A stretch of DNA of 64,000 nt from Microbacterium sp. CH12i (GCF_000685355.1 NZ_JHET01000010.1:1-64000); one strand, 5' to 3'; counted from the first letter of the stretch, positions 36,101-46,356 are shown. Program-made: numbers and translations. Notes: generated by a model from the letters alone, not told the origin.

Positions 36101-38797
36101 GCACGACCGGCGCTGCCGTCGTGAACGTCCACGCCTCGCCGGCGTCGAACTCCACGCCGGCGGCCGGGGTCGCGTCAATGGTGACGGAGTACGTCGTGGA
36201 ATTTTCGAACGCCGCAGCGGGCGCGAAGCGCACGGTGCGGGTCGGTGCGTTGTATGAGCTTGTTCCCTCCACGACAGCACCTGCAGCATCCTTCACTTCA
36301 AGCTGCGCGGCGGCAACGTCGGCGGTGAAGACCGCGGTGACGTCGGTGTCTGTCGGCACGCTCGAGCTACCGGTCACCGGCTGACGCGCGGCGATCCGCA
36401 CCGTCGGGTCGAGGACGGAGTCGAAGATCACGTCGACGTAGTAGTTCGAGTCGCCCCAGGTGTAGGTCGGGAACCCACCCGCGTGGCCGTACAGTCCTGG
36501 GCTGGCCGAACCGACCCCCGAGGTGATTGCCACTGGGGATGAGGCTTGCGCATGGTACGGCCAGTAATTGTCGACGTACGCGTATCCGCCCTGCGGTGCC
36601 GTGTACGAGACGACATACTCCGTGTCTGCGGTGACCGCGACCGGTGTGCTGAACAGAGCGGACTGCCATCCGGTGGCGGTCTCGCCGACGAACGTGACGC
36701 TTGCGAGCTTCTCGCCGCTCGCTGTCCAGAGTGATCCGTCGTGGGTGCCGAGGTTGCCACTGCCCTTGTAGAAGCGCACACCCGTGACGTATCCATCGGC
36801 CGTCGGGTGGAACCGCAACCCGAGCTCCACTGCCTGCGTGTCGGTCGCTGAGGCGAGGGACGGCACGGCCGTGCCCTGAGCAGAGTACGGGCCGGCCACT
36901 GCGACCGCGCGGGTGGTTCCTGCGGCCGAGTAGTTCGCGCTGTCATCAATGGCGCGTGCGATGATCGTCGCCTGCCCTGCCCCCTGCTGAATGTACGAGT
37001 ACGTCCAGTTGGTTGTGCCCTGGGCCGGATGCCACGAGCTACCGCCATCGGTCGACACTTCGACACCTGCGACTTTGCCTGCGGCGTCCGTCGCGGTGCC
37101 TGTGGCGGTAACGCTGGTGCCGTGGGCGATCTGCGCTCCCTCGGCGGGTGTCGTGATTACCGTCGTCGGCGCCGTCGCATCAGTGGTTTTCGATGCCGAC
37201 GTGAGCCCGTCCATCAGCGTGGCAGGCTGGGCATCCATGTCGGCAAGAAGGTTGACCTCTGCCTGCTGCATGCGCGGGTCAGCGGCGGGCTGCGAAACGT
37301 CGTGAGTGCTGTCGAGCCCCCAGCCCCACTGCACGCTGCCGGAGGAGAAGACCAGCGCGCCACTAGGTGCGCGGTACAGAGTGACGTGGTGTTCTGTCGT
37401 GCCGGCCGTCACCGTGTTGCCGTAGTCACGGAGGTATTGCGGGGTGTAACCGAGAGTGGTCGACAAGCGAATCAGACCGGCCGGCCGGAAGCCGTTGTCG
37501 ATATCTTCGTTCGACTCATACCCGACTGTTTGATCCCCCAGCGGCTCAGACTGCCCCTCCGGGATCGAGTCAAGACCGGTGTTGCGCCAGAGGCGCGTGT
37601 CGCCCTCATCCGAAGTCACGGTAACCGGAAGCGCGACGTCGTTGACCATGTACATCGTGCCTGTTAGTGCGTTTTCCGGCAGGTGTCCGCCCTGAGACGC
37701 ATCGGCGAAGCGTGGGTCACGCCACGTGCCGGTCCACTCCGACGAAGGATCGATCTTGTCGTTGCTCCAGGTCTCTTTGTACGAGACGAGCGTGCGGTAC
37801 GGCGTGGCCGACTCGTCTGCCGAGTTCTCATAGCGGGTGCGCCAGTAGCCCTCATTACCTGTGAGGAACTGCATGTTGACGCCCGCATCACGCGCTGCCT
37901 CCATGTTCGCGCGCTGCGCGCCGGACCAGTACTCGTCGTGCCCGACCGAGAGGAACACATTATGGTTCAACAACTCGGTGCCCCGCCGGTCAGTATCGAC
38001 GCCGGCGATATAGCTCATGTCGTAGCCGTTGCGTTCGAGGAACCGCACGGTCGCGTACTCAGCACTGAAGTAGAAGTCGCGTGCCTCGATGCCATTTCTG
38101 GTCGCGAACGGCCGGTTGTAGCTGATCTTGTATGCGCGTCCGTTGGCAGCTCCCTGGTAGAAGTCCGAGCCGCCGTAGGTGTTGTATGCGTGCCAGGTCG
38201 GGTCAGAGGTCTGGAAGACGATGTCTGAGGTGTTGCCATCGTTGCGCACGATGAAGGTGATGTGGCTCGATCCACCGGTGTCGGTGCGGGTCAGCTTCGC
38301 AACGTAGACGCCAGAGACGGCACCCGTTGGCACATTCCACGACGCCGAGACACCCCACGTGCCGCAGTCGTAGAGCTCCGTCGTGATGTCTGAAATGCAC
38401 TCCGGCTGGATCTGCGGAAGCGTCGCCGACGGCGAGACCGAGTCGATCTTGCGGGCGCGAGGCCCTGGTACCAGCCGGTGCGGTAGACGTCGATCGTGTA
38501 TGCCGCGGCATCCGTGTCGATCTTGAAATCGATGCTGTCGCCGATGTTGACCGAGATGTCAGTCGCGAAGCCTTGGATCGTGGAGTCTCCGGCGCCCGTG
38601 ATGTCCCAAACCGAGGGATCAGTGCCAGGCTTCGAGTTCTCGCAGACGATCGGGTTGATGTCGACGCCGCACGAACTTGCTGCTGCCTCGGCAACTGAGG
38701 GCAGCGACACGAGACCGCTCGCAACGAGCGCAAGCACGGTCGTCAGCGTCGCCAGAAGGCGCGTTGCCTGCGTGCGGCGAACGGATGTATTCCCCAT
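33115..38797 (-). CDS. Giant secreted protein: DMFase-like domain plus five DUF4082 and four Ig-like (Big_5) repeats (two frame breaks)
   Basis: Joined length is about 1,890 residues. A signal peptide ([25 protein letters not shown]) leads to a domain at about 45-480 that matches the C-terminal domain of N,N-dimethylformamidase beta subunits ([63 protein letters not shown]). Next is an Ig-like module, then DUF4082 modules ([34 protein letters not shown] and three more) alternating with SbsA-type Ig modules. A Thr-Pro linker precedes the last pair. Frame breaks near 38463 and 34425 are both explained by one missing G (Q-G-L-G-A-R-K; Y-K-G-A-G-N). A structural or enzymatic role on EPS at the surface is likely but unproven. 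Confidence 0.82.
34031..34066 (+). repeat. Six perfect copies of GGCGTA within the linker of the giant protein gene
   Basis: Six head-to-tail GGCGTA units encode alternating Thr-Pro on the minus strand, and less perfect units follow to about 33880. Copy-number change by slippage would lengthen or shorten the linker without breaking the frame. Confidence 0.85.
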
Positions 38798-39023
38798 GTC
38801 CCCAGTTTCCCCAGTTCGGCCGCTGCGCTCTCACGCGCGACCATCTTCACGATTTGTGCGTATTCGTCGCTCGTCCCCATAACGAGCGGACGCATCAAAC
38901 CGTCCCGATCGCAACTATAGCGGGCGATTCGCTCGGAGTCACTCCCCAATTTTCTCGGCGTGAGGCCACCTCTATGCTGAGAGGCATCCGGGGTGAGCCC
39001 CACTGATTGAGCGGGGAGACCTC
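38798..39023. promoter_or_regulatory. Divergent intergenic region upstream of the giant secreted protein
   Basis: This 226-bp region lies between two divergently transcribed genes. It contains an inverted repeat CGCTCGT-N7-ACGAGCG (38868-38888) that could be an operator. A possible -10 box TATGCT (about 38972-38977) lies on the plus strand ahead of the acetyltransferase gene, whose ribosome-binding site GGGGAGA is at about 39012. No matching -35 is obvious. Confidence 0.4.
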
Positions 39024-39637
39024 ATGAGCGTTGCAGATTCATCCATCATCCAGCCCACTGCCGACGTCGATGATCGGGCCGAGATCGGCGCAGACTCGCG
39101 CGTGTGGCATCTCGCTCAAGTGCGCGAGGCGCCCGCATCGGCGCGGGATGCAATATCGGCAGAGGCGCTTACATCGGCCCGGATGTCGTCGTCGGCGACA
39201 ACTGCAAAATTCAGAACTATGCACTGATCTACGAGCCCGCCCGCCTGGCGAACGGCGTCTTCATCGGCCCGGCCGTCGTGCTGACCAACGACGAGTTCCC
39301 GCGAGCCGTGAATCCGGACGGGTCAGCGAAGTCGGCGGATGACTGGCATTCCGTCGGCGTGAACATCGAGGAGGGCGCCTCGATCGGCGGACGCGCGGTG
39401 TGCATCGCCCCCGTGACGATCGGCGCGTGGGCGCTCGTTGCCGCCGGCGCCGTCGTCACGAAGGACGTGCCAGCGCACGCGCTCGTCGTCGGCGTACCCG
39501 CGCGTCGGGTGGGGTGGGTCGGCCGTGCCGGTCAGCCGTTGGTTCGCGACGGCGAGGACTGGGTGTGCCCGGTCAACGGCGAGCGGTACCGCGAGGAGCA
39601 GAACGACAAGCTGGTGTTGGTGGGCGCGGCCGCCTGA
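39024..39637 (+). CDS. Hexapeptide-repeat N-acetyltransferase, WbpD/WlbB-like (frame broken near 39128)
   Basis: The start IIQPTADVDDRAEIGADSRVWHLAQVRE and the continuation GARIGAGCNIGRGAYIGPDVVVGDNCKIQNYALIYEPA (both typical WbpD-type) are in different frames. One missing G in GAGGGCGCC (about 39128) restores VREGARIG. The rest is GPAVVLTNDEFPRAVN, ASIGGRAVCIAPVTIG and AHALVVGVPARRVGWVGR, followed by a C-terminal extension WVCPVNGERYRE seen in WbbJ/WlbB relatives. Relatives N-acetylate a 3-amino group of UDP-uronic acids. The gene is separated from the main operon, on the opposite strand. Confidence 0.88.
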
Positions 39638-39658
39638 GCGGGCCCGCCGGAACTGCTG

Positions 39659-39711
39659 GAATCGCTCAAATGGCTCCATTCCCAGGGGAAATGGAGCCAT
39701 TTGAGCGATTC
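39659..39711. terminator. Bidirectional hairpin between the acetyltransferase gene and glmS
   Basis: A perfect inverted repeat with 22-bp arms (39659-39680 and 39690-39711) and a 9-base loop sits between two convergent genes, 22 bases after one stop and 11 before the other. The arms contain CAAATGGCTCCATT and its complement. It is clearly suited to end transcription from both sides. Confidence 0.88.
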
Positions 39712-39721
39712 GAAGCCGGGG

Positions 39722-41562
39722 CTACTCGACCGTGACGGACTTCGCCAAGTTCCGCGGCTGGTCAACGTCCAGGCCCTTGGCCGTAGCCAAAGCCATGGCG
39801 AAGATCTGCAGCGGCACGACGGCGAGCAGCGGCTCGAACATCGCCCCGGCCAGCGGAATGCGGATGACCTCGTCGGCGAACGGCAGCACGGCGACATCGC
39901 CCTCTTCAGCGATGACGATCACGCGGGCACCGCGAGCGCGGATCTCCTGAATGTTCGACACGACCTTCGAGTGGATCAGCGCTGAGTGGCGCGGCGACGG
40001 CACGAGCACGAACACGGGCTGGCCGGGCTCGATGAGCGCGATCGGTCCGTGCTTGAGCTCACCGGCGGCGAAGCTTCGGCGTGAATGTACGAGATCTCCT
40101 TGAGCTTCAGCGCGCCCTCGAGAGCAATCGGGTATCCGACGTGGCGGCCGAGGAAGAGCACCGAACGGGTGTCTGCCATCCAGCTCGCCATCTGCGTGAC
40201 GTGCTCGTGCTCTTCAGCCAGTACGCGCGCGATCTTGTCCGGTAGCGCCGCAAGCTCGGCAACGTCATCCGAAGAGGTCAGCGTCTGACGAACCCGGCCC
40301 ATGTGCAGACCGAGCAGCAGCAGCGCGGTGATCTGGGCAGAGAACGCCTTGGTGGATGCGACGGCAACTTCGGGGCCGGCGTGCGTGTAGACGACGGCAT
40401 CCGATTCGCGAGGGATAGTCGCGCCCTGCGTGTTGCAGATCGACAGGGTGCGTGCGCCGCGTTCGCGGGCGTACTTGACGGCCATCAGGGTGTCCATGGT
40501 CTCGCCGGACTGGCTGATCGAGATCACCAGGGTGTCGTCGCCGATCACCGGGTCGCGGTAGCGGAACTCGTGTGCGAGCTCGACGTCGGTCGCGATGCGG
40601 GCCCACTGCTCGATGGCGTACTTTCCGACGAGGGCTGCATAGGATGCCGTGCCACAGGCCGTGATGATCACACGGTTGATGCCGGTGAAGAGTTCGTCCA
40701 TTCCATCGAGTTCGGGAATGATGACCTGTCCGTCGTGCACGCGGCCACGAATGGTGTTCGCGACGGCCTCGGGCTGCTCAGAGACTTCCTTCGCCATGAA
40801 CGAAGACCAGCCGCCCTTTTCGGCGGCGGCGGCATCCCACGACACGTCGAACGGCTCGGCCTCGACGGGGTTGCCCTCGAAGTCGGTCACCGTCACTGCT
40901 GAGGGGGTGATCGACACGATCTGGTCCTGGCCGATGGCGAGCGCCTTGCGGGTGTGCTCGATGAAGGCGGCGACGTCGGATCCGAGGAAGTTCTCGCCCT
41001 CGCCGAGTCCGATCACGAGCGGCGAGTTGCGGCGAGCGCCGACGACGAGACCCGGGTGGTCCTGGTGCATCGCGAGCAGGGTGAATGCGCCCTCGAGGCG
41101 GTTGACGACGTTCTGGAACGCGGTCTGCAGGTCGCCGGACTTGGCGTATTCCTGGCCGAGCAGAGCGGCAGCGACCTCGGTGTCGGTCTCGCTGCGCAGC
41201 GTCACGCCGGCGGCAAGGAGCTCTTCGCGGAGCGCGGAGAAGTTCTCGATGATGCCGTTGTGGATAACGGCGAGCTTGTCGTCATCCGCAAGGTGCGGGT
41301 GCGCGTTGACGTCGGTCGGACCGCCGTGCGTCGCCCAACGGGTGTGACCGATTCCGGTCGTGCCGTCGTTGAGCGGCGCGTCTGCGAGCGAGGCGCGCAG
41401 CATGTTGAGCTTGCCCGCTTTCTTGCGCATGCCGAGGTGGCCTTCGCCGTCAATGACAGCGATGCCAGCCGAGTCATAGCCCCGGTACTCGAGGCGGGCA
41501 AGGCCAGCAATAAGGATGTCCTGGCTCGGGCGCGGGCCCACGTATCCGACGATTCCACACAT
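39722..41562 (-). CDS. glmS: Glutamine-fructose-6-phosphate aminotransferase GlmS (frame broken near 40073)
   Basis: GlmS makes glucosamine-6-phosphate, the first step to UDP-GlcNAc for peptidoglycan and EPS amino sugars. The N-terminal Cys2 nucleophile (MCGIVGYVG) starts the glutaminase domain, with GHTRWATHG and HNGIIENF. The SIS isomerase domains have ACGTASYAA, ISQSGETMDTL and CNTQGATIPRESD. After SYIHAEA the frame is lost. Adding one T (GAAGCTTTCGCC) at about 40073 gives the expected FAAGELKHGPIALIEPG and joins the second frame, which ends with AKGLDVDQPRNLAKSVTVE, the universal GlmS C-terminus. The gene is essential, so a sequence error is likely. Confidence 0.94.
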
Positions 41563-41643
41563 GTACTCAAGGGTAAGCGGGATATTTTGCGAGGGATCCG
41601 AACATTCTCGCCTCGCACCACACTCACAGCTCTCGCGCGGAAC

Positions 41644-42627
41644 TCACAACTTGCGCAGCAGCACGCTTTCGACGCTGTGGTCGGCGCCCTTGTTCAGCAC
41701 GAGCGTTGCGCGGTGCTTGGTGGGCATGACGTTTTCGACGAGGTTGGGCATGTTGATGTCGTTCCAGTAACCGAGCGCCGTGGCCTCTGCTTCGTCATCA
41801 GTGAGGTGCGCGAACACGTTGAAGTACGACGACGGGTTGCTGAAGGATCCCTTGCGGAGCGCGAGGAACCGGTCGACGTACCAGCGCTCGACATCGGCCG
41901 GTGCGGCATCGACGTAGATCGAGAAGTCGAAGAGGTCGCTGACGGCGACGTCGTTCGGGGCGGGCGGCGGCTGCAGCACGTTGAGCCCTTCGACGATGAC
42001 AACATCGGGGCGACGCACGACGACCGTCGCATCCGGCACGATGTCGTACCGCATGTGCGAATAGAACGGCGCCCGCACCTCGGGTGCTCCCGATTTCACC
42101 TCGGTAAGAAATGAGAGGAGGGCGCGGCGGTCGTACGATTCTGGAAAGCCTTTGCGCTCCATCAGTCCGCGCCGCTCGAGTTCAGCGTTCGAATAGAGGA
42201 ACCCGTCCGTCGTGACGAGTTCAACCCGCGGAGTGCCGGGCCAACGGCTCATCAGCTCGCGCAGCAGACGCGCAATGGTCGATTTGCCGACGGCGACTGA
42301 TCCGGCGACGCCGACGACGAACGGCGTGGTGCTGTCGTCTTCGTGCAGGAAGTGGCTGGTCGCCGCGCCCAGTCGCTTCGTCGAGGTCGCATAGAGACTG
42401 AGCAGACGACTCAGCGGCAAGTAGACCTCGCGCACCTCATCGAGGGAAAGCCGATCACCGAGGCCCCGAAGTTCGACGACCTCCATCTCGCTGAGCGGCT
42501 GGTCAAGATCTGCGGCCAGGCGGGCCCAGTCCGCGCGATCGATCTCCCGGTAGGGAGACAGAGGCAGGGTCGGATCGACGGCGGTCACGCGTTCCATCGT
42601 AATGGGGCTGATGCTACGACCCGACAT
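41644..42627 (-). CDS. coaA: Pantothenate kinase, type I
   Basis: CoaA phosphorylates pantothenate, the first step of CoA synthesis. The protein has about 327 residues, with Walker [44 protein letters not shown] (split), [11 protein letters not shown] and [20 protein letters not shown]. These are the usual type I blocks. Possible starts are ATG 42627 (used), GTG 42630 and ATG 42597; none has a clear ribosome-binding site, so the N-terminus is uncertain by ten residues. Neighbour of glmS, as in related genomes. Confidence 0.93.
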   Translation of the reverse strand: MSGRSISPITMERVTAVDPTLPLSPYREIDRADWARLAADLDQPLSEMEVVELRGLGDRLSLDEVREVYLPLSRLLSLYATSTKRLGAATSHFLHEDDSTTPFVVGVAGSVAVGKSTIARLLRELMSRWPGTPRVELVTTDGFLYSNAELERRGLMERKGFPESYDRRALLSFLTEVKSGAPEVRAPFYSHMRYDIVPDATVVVRRPDVVIVEGLNVLQPPPAPNDVAVSDLFDFSIYVDAAPADVERWYVDRFLALRKGSFSNPSSYFNVFAHLTDDEAEATALGYWNDINMPNLVENVMPTKHRATLVLNKGADHSVESVLLRKL

Positions 42628-42753
42628 CACGGCGGATGCCAGTGTTAATCGCCTCGTCTCCTCGCATGAGGACCCCGTTCAACTGCCGTTGCTGCCCCCG
42701 CCACACAAAAGCGCCATGTTGAAACAACGACGCCTGGGGAAGAGGTACCTATC

Positions 42754-44064
42754 GTGCGATTGTCGGTCATTGGCTGCGGGTATCTGGGGGCTGTGCACGC
42801 TGCAGCTATGACATCGATCGGCCACGAGGTGGTCGGAATCGACCTCGACCCGCGCAAGATCGATGCACTCTCACGCGGCGAGGCGCCGTTCTTCGAGCCC
42901 GGGCTGCCGGAGATCCTCACTGACGGCATCCGATCCGGCAGGCTTTCCTTCACTACCGACATCGCCGCGGCCGAAGATGCTGCCGTGCACTTCATCGGCG
43001 TCGGAACCCCTCAGCAGCAAGACGGGCACGCCGCAGACATGAGCCATGTCAACGCGGCCTTCGAATCCCTGCTGCCGCATGTGCGCGCGGGTGACATCGT
43101 CGCCGGTAAGTCCACCGTCCCGGTCGGCACGGCCGCTGGCCTCGCTGCGAGCGTCGAAGCCGCCGGTGCGACTCTGGTCTGGAACCCCGAGTTCCTGCGC
43201 GAGGGCTGGGCTGTACAGGACACCATCGACCCCGACCGTCTGGTCGCCGGCGTCCCCGCGACCCCAGACGGCGAGCGCGCTGCACAGATACTCCGAGAGG
43301 TTTATCACCCGGCCGTCGCCAAGGGCACCCCGTTCATCGTCACGGACTATGCGACCGCCGAGCTCGTCAAAGTCGCCGCGAACGCATTTCTTGCCACGAA
43401 AATCTCTTTCATCAATGCGATGGCCGAGATTGCCGAGGTCACGGGTGCTGACGTCACTCAGCTCGCCGATGCGATCGGACACGACGCGCGCATCGGCCGC
43501 CGCTTCCTAGGCGCTGGCATCGGGTTCGGCGGCGGTTGCCTACCGAAAGACATCCGTGCATTTGCCGCCCGCGCCGAAGAACTCGGACGGGGGGAATCGG
43601 TGAATTTCTTGCGCGAAGTCGACGCGATCAACCTCCGTCGCCGTGACCGAGCCGTACAGCTCGTCATCGAAGCCTTGGGCGGCAGCGTCTTCGGCAAGAA
43701 GGTCACTGTTCTCGGCGCAGCGTTCAAACCGTTCAGCGATGACGCGCGCGACTCCCCCGCACTCGACGTCGCGGTGCGCCTCAACGGCCTCGGCGCAGGC
43801 GTCGTGGTCACCGATCCGCAGGCGATCGAAAACGCCCGCCGGCTGCACCCGCAGCTCACCTATGAAGCCTCCCGTGACGAGGCGATCCGAGATGCGGATG
43901 CTGTGGTGCTGGTCACCGAGTGGGACGAGTACCGAAGCGACCTCTCTCCCGAACACGCGTCCGCGCTCACTGATGGACGCATCGTCGTCGACGGGCGCAA
44001 TGGCCTGGACGCTGCCGCATGGCGCGCCGCCGGGTGGACCTATTACGGCATGGGACGCCCGTAA
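42754..44064 (+). CDS. ugd: UDP-glucose/UDP-N-acetylglucosamine 6-dehydrogenase
   Basis: This enzyme oxidises a UDP-hexose to the UDP-hexuronate using NAD. The 436-residue protein has NAD-binding LSVIGCGYLGAVHAAAM and GVGTPQQQDG, KSTVPVGTA, EFLREGWAVQDTIDPDR, KVAANAFLATKISFINAMAE. The catalytic cysteine is C262 in GFGGGCLPKD, and AFKPFSDDARDSPALDV lies in the C-domain. The GTG start follows GGGGAAGAGG. It could feed the EPS locus with a uronic acid, either UDP-GlcA or, WbpA-like, UDP-GlcNAcA; the sequence does not settle which. Confidence 0.92.
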   Translation: MRLSVIGCGYLGAVHAAAMTSIGHEVVGIDLDPRKIDALSRGEAPFFEPGLPEILTDGIRSGRLSFTTDIAAAEDAAVHFIGVGTPQQQDGHAADMSHVNAAFESLLPHVRAGDIVAGKSTVPVGTAAGLAASVEAAGATLVWNPEFLREGWAVQDTIDPDRLVAGVPATPDGERAAQILREVYHPAVAKGTPFIVTDYATAELVKVAANAFLATKISFINAMAEIAEVTGADVTQLADAIGHDARIGRRFLGAGIGFGGGCLPKDIRAFAARAEELGRGESVNFLREVDAINLRRRDRAVQLVIEALGGSVFGKKVTVLGAAFKPFSDDARDSPALDVAVRLNGLGAGVVVTDPQAIENARRLHPQLTYEASRDEAIRDADAVVLVTEWDEYRSDLSPEHASALTDGRIVVDGRNGLDAAAWRAAGWTYYGMGRP

Positions 44065-44126
44065 CTGACGCGCAAGCAGTGACCGCACGAGCGGGCGCCG
44101 CCCCCTCACCCGAGTAGTCTCAACCC

Positions 44127-45587
44127 GTGCGCTTGGGAATTCTCGACATCGGTTCGAACACGGTCCATCTGCTTGCCGCGGATGCCCTCCCTGGCGGACG
44201 ACCCCTCGCCACGACGAGCGATCGCACGGTCGTGCGATTGATGCGCTTCCTCACCCCGAATGGCGCGATCAGCGAAGAAGGCGTGCTGGCTCTCGAGGCC
44301 GCCGTCACCCGCGCGCGCGGCATCGCCGAGACGGAGCGGGTCGAGACGCTTCTCACGACAGCGACCAGCGCGGTGCGCGATGCCACCAACGGGCCGGAGG
44401 TCATCGCCCGCATCGAGAAGGCGCTCGGCCAGCCCCTGCAGGTGCTCGCCGGCGAGCAGGAGGCAGAGCTCACTTTTCTCGCAGTGCGGCGCTGGTTCGG
44501 GTGGGATGCCGGACGCATTCTGCTGCTCGACATCGGCGGCGGCTCGTTCGAGTTCGCCGCGGGTGCGGAAGAGCAGTCTGAGGTCGCGGCATCCGTGCCG
44601 CTCGGCGCCGGGCGCATGACCGTGCAGTTCTTCCCGAATGACCCGCCGGGTGAGGATGCGGTCGAGCTGCTGCGCGCGCACGCCGCAGAGGTGCTCGCTC
44701 CCGTGGCCGAAAAGCTCAACGCCCTCCCCCGACCAGATCACGTCGTCGGCTCATCCAAGGCGATCCGTTCTCTCGCGAACCTCGCCGGCCGCCGAGTGAC
44801 GGACGGTCAGGGCTTCGACCGGACAGTGCTCCCCCGACAGGCGCTGGGCTCATGGATTCCGCGGCTTGCTCGGCTGCCGGCATCCGCTCGTCAGGAATTG
44901 CCGGGCATCACGCCTGACCGCACGTTCCAGATCGTCGCGGCCGCGGTGTCGCTGCACACCGCGATGACCCTGCTCAACATCGACGAGCTCGAAGTGTCGC
45001 CGTGGGCGCTTCGCGAAGGCGTGCTGCTGCGCTACATCGAGTCGATGAACTGGGGCGCGTCGGGATCTGACCGCCCGAAAGCGCACACCGCGACCCAGCG
45101 AACAAGAAACTCCCGCGAGTACGCTCGCCGTATGCCCCGCACCTCCGCACTCGCGATCATCGCGCGCGTACTTCTGGTGCCGTATACGCTCGCTCTCGCC
45201 CTGATCGTCTGGCTTCCTGATGCTCAGGCCGGCCGCGTCACCGGCATCGTCGGACGGATCGCGCGCTCCCTCGCTTATCGCCTCGATCTCTCTTTCTCGT
45301 CCACCTACACGGTGATGGAGTTCTTGGCGAACATCGTCCTGTTCATTCCGTTCGGCATTCTGCTCGCCGTCGGCTGGAAGCGGCTGAAAACATGGCACCT
45401 GGCCGCGCTTGGACTCGCCACGAGCGGAGTGATCGAGTTCGTGCAGCTGTTTCTGCCGACTCGCTTCTCGACGATCTCCGACCTGATCGCGAACACCGCT
45501 GGCGCCCTCGTCGGATGCCTCTGCATACGCGTGATCGGCTGGCTCGCCTCAGTCCCCGCACCATCGAGACGTAGGGTGGAAGCGTGA
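44127..45587 (+). CDS. Ppx/GppA-type phosphatase joined in frame to a VanZ domain
   Basis: Residues 1-312 are a Ppx/GppA protein (exopolyphosphatase or pppGpp phosphatase) with LGILDIGSNTVHLL, TSAVRDATNG, LLDIGGGSFEF and the C-terminal WALREGVLLRYIE. Residues about 336-486 are a VanZ-like membrane protein (four spans, EFLANIVLFIPFGILLA, EFVQLFLPTRFSTISDLIANTAGALVG) that has its own ATG at 45132. A natural fusion is possible. However, one more G in the GGG at 45062-45064 would end the phosphatase at once at TGA 45068-45070, giving two normal adjacent genes. Given the other indels in this sequence I favour two genes. Confidence 0.85.
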   Translation: MRLGILDIGSNTVHLLAADALPGGRPLATTSDRTVVRLMRFLTPNGAISEEGVLALEAAVTRARGIAETERVETLLTTATSAVRDATNGPEVIARIEKALGQPLQVLAGEQEAELTFLAVRRWFGWDAGRILLLDIGGGSFEFAAGAEEQSEVAASVPLGAGRMTVQFFPNDPPGEDAVELLRAHAAEVLAPVAEKLNALPRPDHVVGSSKAIRSLANLAGRRVTDGQGFDRTVLPRQALGSWIPRLARLPASARQELPGITPDRTFQIVAAAVSLHTAMTLLNIDELEVSPWALREGVLLRYIESMNWGASGSDRPKAHTATQRTRNSREYARRMPRTSALAIIARVLLVPYTLALALIVWLPDAQAGRVTGIVGRIARSLAYRLDLSFSSTYTVMEFLANIVLFIPFGILLAVGWKRLKTWHLAALGLATSGVIEFVQLFLPTRFSTISDLIANTAGALVGCLCIRVIGWLASVPAPSRRRVEA

Positions 45588-46318
45588 CGAACCAGCCTGC
45601 CGATATGAGTCGCCGCGAATTCCGCGAGTGGCGTGACAAACATTCGTCGCACAAGACTCCAGAAGTACCGACCTCACCGCCCGCGGCGACCCCAGCCCCG
45701 AGGCCCACGGATTCGACCGACGATCACCCCCTCACGATCCTCACCGTCTGCACCGGCAACATCTGCCGCTCGCCGATGGCCGAGGTACTTTTGCGCGCGC
45801 GGCTCGAGTCGCTCGGCATCCGCGTGCACAGCGCCGGAACGCACGCGCTCGTTGGCCACGAGATGACCGGGCCCGCGCAAGAGTTGGCCGTTGAGCTCGG
45901 TGCAAAGCCAGAGGATGCCGCGGCTCACACCGCCCGCTACCTGGTCGAGCCGATGCTGCAGGACGCCGACCTGATCCTGACGATGACGCGTGAACACCGC
46001 ACGCACGCCGTGCAGCTGGTTCCGCGCACTCTCCGCCGGACTTTCACCGTCCGCGAGTTCGCGCGGCTGGCATCCACTCTCAGCACACAAGCCGCACGCG
46101 CCACGGCAGACGCTGAGGGCGATGACCCGCGCGCACGGTTGAGCGCCGCGATTCTTGCCGTTGGTGAGCAGCGCGGCATGTCTGCGGGTGGCCAGGAAGA
46201 TGATGATGTCGTCGACCCGTACCGCCGCTCACGCGAAGTGTATGAAGAGTCGGCGAGCCAGCTCAACCCCGCGCTGGATGAAGTCGAACGGATCCTGCGC
46301 GCCGCGCTAGTGCAATAG
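45584..46318 (+). CDS. Low-molecular-weight protein-tyrosine phosphatase family protein
   Basis: The signature loop CTGNICRSP holds the nucleophile C56 and R62, and VVDPYRRS supplies the general acid. The protein has 244 residues, longer than the usual ~150. It has a 45-residue Pro/Thr-rich N-terminal extension and an insertion (STLSTQAARATADAEGDD). In EPS systems such enzymes (Wzb/Etp) dephosphorylate a bacterial tyrosine kinase, but no such kinase is visible in the window. The GTG start overlaps the VanZ stop (GTGA). Confidence 0.88.
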   Translation: MTNQPADMSRREFREWRDKHSSHKTPEVPTSPPAATPAPRPTDSTDDHPLTILTVCTGNICRSPMAEVLLRARLESLGIRVHSAGTHALVGHEMTGPAQELAVELGAKPEDAAAHTARYLVEPMLQDADLILTMTREHRTHAVQLVPRTLRRTFTVREFARLASTLSTQAARATADAEGDDPRARLSAAILAVGEQRGMSAGGQEDDDVVDPYRRSREVYEESASQLNPALDEVERILRAALVQ

Positions 46319-46323
46319 AACGC

Positions 46324-46349
46324 GTCAACGGTACCGATCCCGATACACT
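46324..46349 (+). promoter_or_regulatory. Possible promoter of the histidine kinase operon
   Basis: TACACT (46344-46349) lies 7 bases before the ATG and fits an actinobacterial -10 box giving an almost leaderless message. GTCAAC (46324-46329) is a weak -35 with only 14 bases of spacing. Low confidence. Confidence 0.3.
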
Positions 46350-46356
46350 GACGCTC

